From Bacteroidales bacterium (GTDB lineage: Bacteria > Bacteroidota > Bacteroidia > Bacteroidales > UBA932): DNA of 12,011 nucleotides. The notes under the pieces are model-generated. The model was not told where the DNA came from. It made no database searches and was given only the letters and a program-made list of their open reading frames with translations. Location of the stretch: the NCBI GenBank assembly GCA_016303175.1, contig JAEDMF010000044.1, positions 1 to 12,011 of the forward strand, in the 5' to 3' direction. The translations under genes and the position numbers were made by a program. Of this stretch, positions 6,657-12,011 are shown one piece after another; the stretch's first letter is position 1, and every line of letters begins with the position of its first letter.

Positions 6657-6734
6657 TCAAATTGATTGAGGTTCAGCGACTGCGAAACTTTAGTCAGGTG
6701 ATTTTCGGAAGATTCCTTAAACATATTTAATAAA

Positions 6735-7811
6735 ATGAAAAAACTATACGTTGCTATTGCTCTTGCGGCGCTGACACTCAGCGCTCAGGCTCAGGATGGT
6801 CTTACTGCTTCCCAGAAGGCCGCTGCCGCCGCCGCATCTACTATCCAGGCTACACCAGAGACAGTTGTGGCTAAACCTAAACCCCAACTTTGGTCACACG
6901 GGGTCAAAAGTTCCATCAACTTCGGCCAGACCTGCCTTGTCAACTGGGCAGCCGGCGGTTATAACTCTTATACTCTCAAGGGTTATATTGACGGCCACTC
7001 CAACTTCAAGTCAGAGGACGGCCAGCACTTCTGGAACAACCGTCTCCAAATTGACTACGGTATGATGTACACGGCAGACAAGCCTCTGCTCCAGAAGACA
7101 GATGATCGTATCTATTTGGAAAGCAAATGGGGATACAGGCTGTCCAAACAGTGGTATTTCGCTACTGACCTCGGCTTCAAAACCCAGTTTGCCAAAGGTT
7201 GGGACTATAAGACTCCCACTATTTCCGACGGCTTGTCCAAGAAGGAAATCACTCAGGCATGGAAGGATGCCAGGGTGCTCAAGTCCGCAGGCCTCTCTCC
7301 CGCTTATCTGGACCTCGCCTTCGGTATTGAGTATAATCCTTGGGACTGGCTTTCTATGAACATTTCTCCTCTTACCGGAAGTATGGTTGCTGTTTCTTAC
7401 GATGATGATGTCCTCCGCAAGAATTATGGTATGCCAGCCATTACCGATGATGCAGACAATATTCTTGGTTACAAGTCCTACCGTATGGAACTCGGTGCAA
7501 GGCTCAAAGCCGACGTGAAGGTGGTTGTGAACAAGAGTTTCTCTTATACCTCGCAGTTCATCTATTTCCAGAACTATATGCGCAACTGGAATCATCGTGT
7601 CACTTGGGACAACAGGATTGAGTGGAAGCTTCTCAAATACTTCGCTCTCTGCCTGAACACCAGTCTTCTGTACGACAGCCTCGTGATGAAGAATGTAGAT
7701 AAAGTGGATGACCTTGGGAACAAGACAACTATCTCCGTAAGGCGCGGAGTGCAGTTCATGGAATCCCTCACTTTCGGCTTCTCATACTCCATCGAGTCCA
7801 AGAAAAAATAA
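6735..7811 (+). CDS. DUF3078-like outer membrane protein
   Basis: The protein has 358 residues, with a clear signal peptide MKKLYVAIALAALTLSAQA and likely cleavage after A19. The mature part begins with an Ala/Thr/Pro-rich stretch (about 20-50) and then a region of alternating aromatic/polar strands expected of a beta-barrel. Landmarks that match my memory of the Bacteroidota DUF3078 family are NWAAGGYNS (70-78), NNRLQIDYG (101-109), KTDDRIYLESKWGY (121-134) and YLDLAFGIEYNPWDWLSMN (191-209). The function of the family is not known. An outer membrane location is inferred from the signal peptide and strand pattern. The chain ends SIESKKK rather than in an aromatic, although FGFSYS lies a few residues earlier. 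tilS starts 2 bp after its stop codon, so translation is likely coupled. No promoter is clear in the 78 bp upstream. Confidence 0.8.
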   Translation: MKKLYVAIALAALTLSAQAQDGLTASQKAAAAAASTIQATPETVVAKPKPQLWSHGVKSSINFGQTCLVNWAAGGYNSYTLKGYIDGHSNFKSEDGQHFWNNRLQIDYGMMYTADKPLLQKTDDRIYLESKWGYRLSKQWYFATDLGFKTQFAKGWDYKTPTISDGLSKKEITQAWKDARVLKSAGLSPAYLDLAFGIEYNPWDWLSMNISPLTGSMVAVSYDDDVLRKNYGMPAITDDADNILGYKSYRMELGARLKADVKVVVNKSFSYTSQFIYFQNYMRNWNHRVTWDNRIEWKLLKYFALCLNTSLLYDSLVMKNVDKVDDLGNKTTISVRRGVQFMESLTFGFSYSIESKKK

Positions 7812-7813
7812 CG

Positions 7814-9232
7814 GTGAGGGTTGACCCTCATAAGTATGGTGAATCGATTCTCCTTGCTGTGAGCGGGGGAGTCGATTCTATGGTTATGGCTTCGCTCTTC
7901 TTACGGGAGCATCGCAAGGGGAATGTGCCTATGAGGAGGCTGGCTGTGGCAAATTGCAACTTTTCCCTGCGCGGCGAGGAGTCCGACGGGGACAGTGCCC
8001 TGGTTCAGAAATGGTGCGAAGACAACGGAGTGGAGTTCTTTGGTAAGGTCTTCGATACGACCGCTTTTGCCTCGAAGGAGGGAATCAGCATTGAAATGGC
8101 TGCCCGGCAGCTGCGCTACGAGTGGTTCAATTCCTTGTGCGTAAATGAGGGCTTTGACGGGGTCTGCGTGGCCCATAATGCCAATGACAATGCAGAGACT
8201 TTGATGCTCAATCTTCTGCGAGGTACGGGTATCAAGGGCTTGTGCGCGATGGAGGAGTTCAGCCGCAATCCCTATGGCAGCACTTTGGTATTCAGACCCC
8301 TGCTCGGTTTCAGCCGTGCAGAGATAGAAGCCTGGGCAAGGGAGCACTCGCTATCCTGGCGCAATGACTCCACCAATTTCTTGTCCGGGTGCCGGCGCAA
8401 TATCCTGCGCAATGAGGTCTTTCCTTTGTTGGAGAAAATCAATCCATCTTTTGTAAGTACATTAGGAGCCGACATAGCGAATTTCAGACAAGCGGCCACC
8501 ATTGTTGAGGATTATCTTGCCGACGCCCGCTACCGCCTGGGCCTTCCCGCAGATGTCCGGACCTTTGCAAATTCTGCTGACGCCCCTTTGTCTAATGTTG
8601 TCGCTGCTCCGTCTGATGCCGCTGCCGCTGCCCTGCCTGGCGACTCCGCCGCCCTGTCGCGGCTCGAAATCCGTTATGATGCCTTGAGAGGTGAGCCGCA
8701 CGCTGCCGCTCTCCTTTTCGACATTTTGTCATCTTTCGGCTTTAATAGAGCTGTGATAACTGATATCACTACCCTTGTGCTTGCCGAAGAACTGCCCAAT
8801 CCTGGCCGGATGTTTTTATCTCGTGATTATTGTCTGGCTTTTTCCTCTGAGTCTTTGATTTTGGAAGCGAGAACTTTTTCCGACGAGGTTCAACTGCCTG
8901 TAGTGGAGGAACTTGAGTGGAAGGAAGGGATGTCGGCGCGCACTAGTGCAGGCTGCCTGATAATTGATGCCGATGCCTTGGGACGTTATCCCGTTTTCCG
9001 CAAATGGAAGGAGGGGGATTATTTGCGTCCTTTCGGCATGAAGGGTAAGAAGAAAATCAGCGACCTTTTGGTCGATTTGAAATATGATGTATTGAGGAAG
9101 AAGAGGGCTCTTGTACTGGAAGGGGAGGGCAATCATGTGCTGGCTCTTGTCGGAGAGCGTATAGACGACAGTCTTAAGGTCGGCCCCTCTACCCGCCGCA
9201 TCTATCGCATCACTCTTAATGAAAATGTATGA
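7814..9232 (+). CDS. tilS: tRNA(Ile)-lysidine synthase
   Basis: TilS uses ATP to attach lysine to C34 of tRNA-Ile(CAU), so that the tRNA reads AUA and is charged with isoleucine. It is an essential cytoplasmic enzyme. The N-terminal PP-loop SGGVDS (17-22), HNANDNAET (121-129, the HHADDxxET motif), RPLL (161-164), NDSTNF (184-189) and RRNILRNEVFPLL (194-206) are all present. The C-terminal TilS domain is complete (about 394-455: FRKWKEGDYLRPFGMKGKKK and onward). An Ala/Ser/Pro-rich stretch near 252-283 interrupts the middle domain and looks inserted. I take the GTG at 7814 as the start. It sits 2 bp after the upstream stop and puts the PP-loop only 16 residues in, slightly short for the family but complete. 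An ATG-based start is not available upstream of the PP-loop. The lipoprotein gene follows after 19 bp. Confidence 0.94.
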   Translation: MRVDPHKYGESILLAVSGGVDSMVMASLFLREHRKGNVPMRRLAVANCNFSLRGEESDGDSALVQKWCEDNGVEFFGKVFDTTAFASKEGISIEMAARQLRYEWFNSLCVNEGFDGVCVAHNANDNAETLMLNLLRGTGIKGLCAMEEFSRNPYGSTLVFRPLLGFSRAEIEAWAREHSLSWRNDSTNFLSGCRRNILRNEVFPLLEKINPSFVSTLGADIANFRQAATIVEDYLADARYRLGLPADVRTFANSADAPLSNVVAAPSDAAAAALPGDSAALSRLEIRYDALRGEPHAAALLFDILSSFGFNRAVITDITTLVLAEELPNPGRMFLSRDYCLAFSSESLILEARTFSDEVQLPVVEELEWKEGMSARTSAGCLIIDADALGRYPVFRKWKEGDYLRPFGMKGKKKISDLLVDLKYDVLRKKRALVLEGEGNHVLALVGERIDDSLKVGPSTRRIYRITLNENV

Positions 9233-9251
9233 ACTTTAAAATTTATGTAGT

Positions 9252-9692
9252 ATGAAAAAGCTTTATCTCTTTTTAGCAGCTGCAGTTGCTGCCCTTTCAA
9301 TCAGTTCCTGCAAACCTATTGTTACAGGACAATTCCTTTACACTGTGAAACCTGCTCCCGAGACAATCCCCGGTGTAAGTATGGCATGGCAGATGCCTAT
9401 GGTCAGTGAAACTGCGGGCGAGGATCTTATTTTGCAGGAAATCGGCAAGGTAGCCGAAAAATTCGGAGGGTCGTCCTATTCCATCACAGGCGATAAAACG
9501 GAATGCGATAAAAAGATTATAGCTGCCGTCAACAGGGCCATGGACGCAGACGAGTCAAGCGCCAGCTACTGTACATTTGGAGACTATTCCGGAATGACCG
9601 TGGTGGTATATTGCAGTGCAAACGACAAGGGAGAGACCGGAAGCAGCGTACTTGACTTTGTGATTTACAAAAGGACCTACAAAGCAAAATAG
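9252..9692 (+). CDS. Small hypothetical lipoprotein
   Basis: The protein has 146 residues. MKKLYLFLAAAVAALSISSC is a type II signal peptide with lipobox ISSC, so Cys20 is the probable lipidated residue. The mature part has a helix-like stretch (about 58-72), a second around 85-98 and a final strand pair (MTVVVYCSAN, 115-124; VLDFVIYKRTY, 133-143). Three more cysteines lie at 85, 107 and 121. I recognise no family. Its position as the last gene before the strong terminator at 9720-9765 and 19 bp after tilS suggests that it is read through from the proS/tilS unit. The link with tRNA functions is probably only positional. Confidence 0.75.
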   Translation: MKKLYLFLAAAVAALSISSCKPIVTGQFLYTVKPAPETIPGVSMAWQMPMVSETAGEDLILQEIGKVAEKFGGSSYSITGDKTECDKKIIAAVNRAMDADESSASYCTFGDYSGMTVVVYCSANDKGETGSSVLDFVIYKRTYKAK

Positions 9693-9719
9693 GCCGGATA
9701 AACACAGACACCCCTTAAA

Positions 9720-9765
9720 AAAAGAGAGTGACTGAAAGTCTATTGACTTTCAGTCACTCTCTTTT
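9720..9765. terminator. Strong bidirectional terminator with 21-bp stem
   Basis: The stem is a perfect 21-bp inverted repeat (9720-9740 against 9745-9765) with a TATT loop at 9741-9744. On the minus strand the stem runs into seven T (the A-run at 9717-9723), and on the plus strand its 3' arm ends in four T. It ends both the lipoprotein transcript (+) and the tRNA-Asn/tRNA-Leu transcript (-). Confidence 0.92.
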
Positions 9766-9773
9766 AAGTAACG

Positions 9774-9856
9774 TGCGCGAGATGAGACTCGAACTCACAC
9801 AGGTTTTACCCCACTAGCTCCTGAAACTAGCGCGTCTACCATTTCGCCACCCGCGC
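9774..9856 (-). tRNA. tRNA-Leu (anticodon CAG)
   Basis: Read on the minus strand, the acceptor stem GCGCGGG pairs with CTCGCGC (one G-T pair), with discriminator A at 9774. The anticodon arm is CTAGT-TTCAGGA-GCTAG with CAG in the loop, which reads the CUG leucine codon. The T loop GTTCGAGTC is normal. A long variable region fits leucine tRNAs, and the molecule is 83 nt. CCA is not encoded and must be added afterwards. It lies 15 bp downstream of tRNA-Asn in the same transcript. Confidence 0.95.
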
Positions 9857-9871
9857 ATGTGAATTGCTGAG

Positions 9872-9945
9872 CTCCTGAAGCAGGACTTGAACCTGCGACC
9901 CTCTGATTAACAGTCAGATGCTCTAACCAACTGAGCTATTCAGGA
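9872..9945 (-). tRNA. tRNA-Asn (anticodon GTT)
   Basis: Read on the minus strand, acceptor TCCTGAA pairs with TTCAGGA, with discriminator G at 9872. The D arm AGCTCAGTTGGTTAGAGC is typical. The anticodon arm TCTGA-CTGTTAA-TCAGA carries GTT, which reads AAC/AAU. The T arm contains GGTTCAAGTCC. The length is 74 nt without CCA. It is the first gene of a two-tRNA operon driven by the promoter at 9983-10012. Confidence 0.96.
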
Positions 9946-9955
9946 ATTTCACCAT

Positions 9956-9975
9956 CTTCGGTTATTTTTCCGAAG
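9956..9975 (-). other. Small hairpin at the 5' end of the tRNA transcript
   Basis: CTTCGG (9956-9961) and CCGAAG (9970-9975) form a 6-bp stem with an 8-nt A/T-rich loop. It lies between the predicted transcription start (about 9976-9979) and tRNA-Asn. It may protect the leader or shape processing of the tRNA 5' end. That role is inferred. Confidence 0.4.
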
Positions 9976-9982
9976 TGGATTG

Positions 9983-10012
9983 CAAAGGTACAACTTTATT
10001 TTTATCTACAAA
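9983..10012 (-). promoter_or_regulatory. Promoter of the tRNA-Asn/tRNA-Leu operon
   Basis: On the minus strand, TTTG (10009-10012), an 18-bp spacer and TACCTTTG (9983-9990) match both elements of the primary-sigma promoter of Bacteroidota (TTTG and TAnnTTTG). The predicted start is about 30 nt before tRNA-Asn. Its -33 box is only 7 bp from that of the divergent promoter. Confidence 0.82.
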
Positions 10013-10019
10013 ATAATTT

Positions 10020-10050
10020 TTTGATTTTTTTTACTGAAATCGTAACTTTG
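10020..10050 (+). promoter_or_regulatory. Promoter of the HU-like gene, nearly touching its start codon
   Basis: TTTG (10020-10023), a 19-bp spacer and TAACTTTG (10043-10050) match both consensus elements exactly. The ATG of the gene begins at 10055, four bases after the -7 box. Transcription should begin about 4-7 bases after the box, so the mRNA would have no leader or almost none. Confidence 0.8.
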
Positions 10051-10054
10051 CACT

Positions 10055-10858
10055 ATGGATTCAGTGTTGTTTTCCAAAATATTGAGGCAAATGCTGTCTT
10101 CTCATACGAGGATATCTCTTCCTGGTCTGGGAGAGTTTTTCGTACTTCAGATTGGGGCGTCGCTTTCTGATAGGGGCTTTACGATCAATCCCCCTTATAA
10201 GAAACTTGCATTCCGTCAGTCTGATTCGGGAGATACATTGCTCGCTGAATTCATTGCAAGGTCAAACAGGGTGGATTTGTTGACAGCCAAGCGTGTTGTT
10301 GCGGACTATGTGGAGCACTTGAGCCGCCAATTGCAGAGTGAGCGTTCGGTCTGGTTTGAAGGCTTGGGACGCTTGCTGTTGTCCCGCACCGGCGATTTGT
10401 TTTTTGTTCAGGATGCGGATGCCAGGATATTTCCCGATTCAGATTGTCTTGAAGCCATTTCAATGAGGAATCTTTCGGTCGCTCCCGCTGCCGTTGCGAA
10501 CCCAGCCAGCCCCGTTGCCCCCGCTCCCGCAATCTCTCCTACCGGCGAGGCCTTCGCTGTCAGCCCTACCCCCACTGCAGCCACTCCCGCTAGCCCCACC
10601 GCTACCCCCGCTGACGCTGCAAGCCCCGCCACTCCCGCCGCCATTCCCGCAACCGCCAGCCTCGCAACTGCCAATCCTGCTGCCGCCCCGGAGCAATCCC
10701 GCCACCTTGCCTGGCCCTATGTCGTGCTCATCACCCTGGCTGTACTTTTGATCCTGGCTTTCGTTGCCCTGGCCGTTCTAGGCAGAACCCTTCCCGAGTA
10801 CGTGGACCCTTTACTTTATAATTCCTCCCAGTTGGAGATAATCAATACCGTGCTTTAG
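10055..10858 (+). CDS. HU-CCDC81-like protein with Ala/Pro/Thr linker and one membrane segment
   Basis: The protein has 267 residues. The first 120 resemble two tandem HU-like domains of the CCDC81 type common in Bacteroidota. The PGLGEFF turn (23-29) starts the first unit and the matching FEGLGRL (101-107) lies in the second, with FTINPPYKKLAFR (42-54) between. Residues 141-215 are an Ala/Pro/Thr/Ser-rich linker without predicted fold. Residues 220-242 form one hydrophobic membrane segment (WPYVVLITLAVLLILAFVAL), and a 25-residue polar tail ends the chain. Related proteins often continue into a SPOR peptidoglycan-binding domain, but this one has none. If the N-terminus is cytoplasmic, the protein could tether DNA or a divisome partner to the inner membrane; this is inference. 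The ATG at 10055 keeps the whole first HU unit, whereas the next Met (residue 13) would cut into it. The NUDIX gene follows after 11 bp. Confidence 0.78.
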   Translation: MDSVLFSKILRQMLSSHTRISLPGLGEFFVLQIGASLSDRGFTINPPYKKLAFRQSDSGDTLLAEFIARSNRVDLLTAKRVVADYVEHLSRQLQSERSVWFEGLGRLLLSRTGDLFFVQDADARIFPDSDCLEAISMRNLSVAPAAVANPASPVAPAPAISPTGEAFAVSPTPTAATPASPTATPADAASPATPAAIPATASLATANPAAAPEQSRHLAWPYVVLITLAVLLILAFVALAVLGRTLPEYVDPLLYNSSQLEIINTVL

Positions 10859-10869
10859 ACTCGTGCGCT

Positions 10870-11466
10870 ATGATTGATTTGATTTATCCTCTTTCCAAAA
10901 AAATGCCCACCCTCCCGCAAACATCGCTTGCCGGCTCCAAACACCGCAAGACGGATAAGGGGGTGGAGTACTTTCCGGTAATAAACGATGAGTGTGTGGT
11001 GGTGGCCCGTGCCGAACGCAATTACTGTCATAGTGGCAGTATGGTTCTTCATCCTGTGGTTCATATTCATATAATTGATCGTCAGGAACGGATTTATCTC
11101 CAGAAAAGATCCTTGAAGAAGGACATTCAGCCAGGCAGGTGGGACACAGCAGTCGGAGGTCATGTGATTTTCGGCGAAAGCATAGTGGAAGCGATGTACC
11201 GCGAGGCCTGGGAAGAACTGGCCTTGAATGAGTTCAACCCTATATATATTGAGTCGTACAAATGGGAGTGCGACCGTGAACTGGAATATGTGAATATATT
11301 TGCCGCAGTGGGCAGTTTCAATTTGAAACCGGACCACGATGAGGTTGATGAGGGACGCTGGTGGACTTTGCCTGAAATACGGGAGGCGCTTGGCAAGGGC
11401 GTTTTCACAGAACAGTTCGAAAAGGAATTTCCCCGCGTTGAACCCAAATTGCGGGCCCTGTTGTAA
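10870..11466 (+). CDS. NUDIX hydrolase, YfcD/IPP-isomerase-like
   Basis: This 198-residue NUDIX protein hydrolyses a nucleoside diphosphate linked to another group; the exact substrate is not readable. The Nudix box runs from G97 to L119 as GX5E-X7-REAWEELAL. R111, E112, E115 and E116 are present, and the usual Gly after EEx is Ala118. The upstream segments CHSGSMVLHPVVHIHI (53-68) and KKDIQPGRWDTAVGGHV (83-99) match the subgroup related to E. coli YfcD and IPP isomerase, which often has the signature WDTxxGGHV. A non-conserved N-terminal extension of about 30 residues precedes the core. The start could be ATG 10870 or the ATG at residue 12 (10903); I keep the first because of its 11-bp spacing to the HU-like gene. 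The next gene begins 10 bp after its stop, which suggests one operon. Confidence 0.87.
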   Translation: MIDLIYPLSKKMPTLPQTSLAGSKHRKTDKGVEYFPVINDECVVVARAERNYCHSGSMVLHPVVHIHIIDRQERIYLQKRSLKKDIQPGRWDTAVGGHVIFGESIVEAMYREAWEELALNEFNPIYIESYKWECDRELEYVNIFAAVGSFNLKPDHDEVDEGRWWTLPEIREALGKGVFTEQFEKEFPRVEPKLRALL

Positions 11467-11476
11467 TCATTCTCCT

Positions 11477-12011
11477 ATGTTGAAATTTATCAAAGACTGG
11501 ATGCTTGTCATTTCGATAGTGTCCGGCATTGTTGTATATCTGGTGTACAGAGCCTTGCCCGTGCTGCAACCTCTTGGAGCACCTGCGCTTTCTTTTATCC
11601 GTACCGTGCAGCCCCTGCTTATTTTCGCGATGCTGTTCCTGTCATTCAGTACCATTAGTCCCAGGGACCTGCGCCTTCACAAGTGGCAGTGGGAGGCTTT
11701 GATATTTCAGGCTGTAATGTTCACCGGAACGGCTCTGTTGCTCTATTCAGGGATGTTGCCGCAAGAGAGGATAGCCATGGAAAGTTTTGCCTTGTGTATG
11801 ATTTGCCCCACTGCCACGGCCTGTGCTGTGGTAACGGCCAAACTCGGCGGAGACAAGGCTTCGGTGCTGACTTACACCATTCTGGCAAACCTTCTGGCTG
11901 CGCTGCTTGTCCCTTTGTTCGTGCCTCTGTTATATCCCCGCGCAGACCATAGCTTCCTTATCGATGCCGCCCTCATTCTCGGGAAGGTCCTGCCTCTGTT
12001 GCTGCTGCCCT
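11477..12011 (+). CDS. Membrane transporter resembling the BASS (bile acid:sodium symporter) family, 5' part
   Basis: The 178 codons present encode a polytopic inner-membrane protein, and the 3' end lies beyond the window. Hydrophobic segments lie at about residues 9-28, 41-58, 75-92, 101-118 and 128-148, with a further one beginning near 162. The ICPTATACAVVTAKLGGDKA stretch (about 109-128) resembles the substrate/sodium site region that carries CP...TA-type motifs in the BASS family. MFLSFSTISPRDL (about 52-64) also fits the early helices of this family. The substrate is unknown; members move bile acids, organic acids or pantoate-like compounds. The start ATG at 11477 is 10 bp after the NUDIX stop, so it should be co-transcribed. 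The family call is moderate because only about half the protein is visible and the match is from memory of motifs. Confidence 0.6.
   Translation, partial: MLKFIKDWMLVISIVSGIVVYLVYRALPVLQPLGAPALSFIRTVQPLLIFAMLFLSFSTISPRDLRLHKWQWEALIFQAVMFTGTALLLYSGMLPQERIAMESFALCMICPTATACAVVTAKLGGDKASVLTYTILANLLAALLVPLFVPLLYPRADHSFLIDAALILGKVLPLLLLP

Noticed and set aside
6657..6734. Possible terminator or promoter between proS and the DUF3078-like gene
   Set aside because: Only a 4-bp stem and poor matches to TAnnTTTG were found. The gap holds nothing I can support.
9774..9945. tRNA-Leu/tRNA-Asn pair as an integration site for a mobile element
   Set aside because: No integrase, no second copy of a tRNA 3' end and no change in gene content were seen on either side. 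The terminator and promoters around the pair are intact.
11683..11952. Short plus-strand open frame within the transporter region
   Set aside because: It is out of frame with the longer hydrophobic frame that starts at 11477 and runs to the window end with transporter-like motifs.

Overview
The window looks like a chromosomal segment of a member of the Bacteroidota, most likely order Bacteroidales. The reasons are: several promoters of the lineage type (TAnnTTTG at -7, two of them with a TTTG at -33), little sign of Shine-Dalgarno sequences, an OmpP1/FadL-type porin and a DUF3078-like outer membrane protein in the forms typical of this phylum, a ProS of the archaeal/eukaryal type, and an HU-CCDC81-type protein, a family concentrated in Bacteroidota. 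No genus is claimed. The content is mostly housekeeping and envelope genes. I see no transposase, integrase, phage gene, CRISPR array or recognisable defence cassette.

Layout. Positions 1-1515 (+) hold the end of pyrE and a complete pyrB, two steps of pyrimidine synthesis in one operon. The PyrB protein carries a C-terminal zinc ribbon that resembles the end of the regulatory chain PyrI, without the nucleotide-binding part. Positions 1536-1967 (-) encode a small YqaA/DedA-type membrane protein, convergent with pyrB and separated from the next minus-strand gene by a strong bidirectional terminator at 2004-2029. Positions 2127-5101 (-) form a two-gene envelope operon: a lipoprotein with an extreme Trp/Tyr/Gly/Pro tract and a Ser/Gly tail, then an OmpP1/FadL-like barrel.

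Positions 5178-9692 (+) hold proS, a DUF3078-like outer membrane protein, tilS and a small lipoprotein. They may form one transcription unit starting at a -7 box at 5133-5140 and ending at a 21-bp hairpin at 9720-9765. The same hairpin ends the oppositely oriented tRNA-Asn/tRNA-Leu pair (9774-9945, -).

From 10009 to 10050 two promoters sit back to back, one for the tRNA pair and one for the last operon (+): a membrane-anchored HU-CCDC81-like protein, a NUDIX hydrolase and the start of a transporter that resembles the bile acid:sodium symporter family. The HU-like gene starts only four bases after its -7 box, so its mRNA is probably leaderless.

The points most worth a second look are the PyrB-zinc ribbon fusion, the W/Y-repeat lipoprotein paired with a FadL-like porin, the leaderless HU-like membrane gene with its back-to-back tRNA promoter, and low-complexity Ala/Pro expansions in otherwise conserved proteins. 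None of these is clear evidence of a new multi-gene system.
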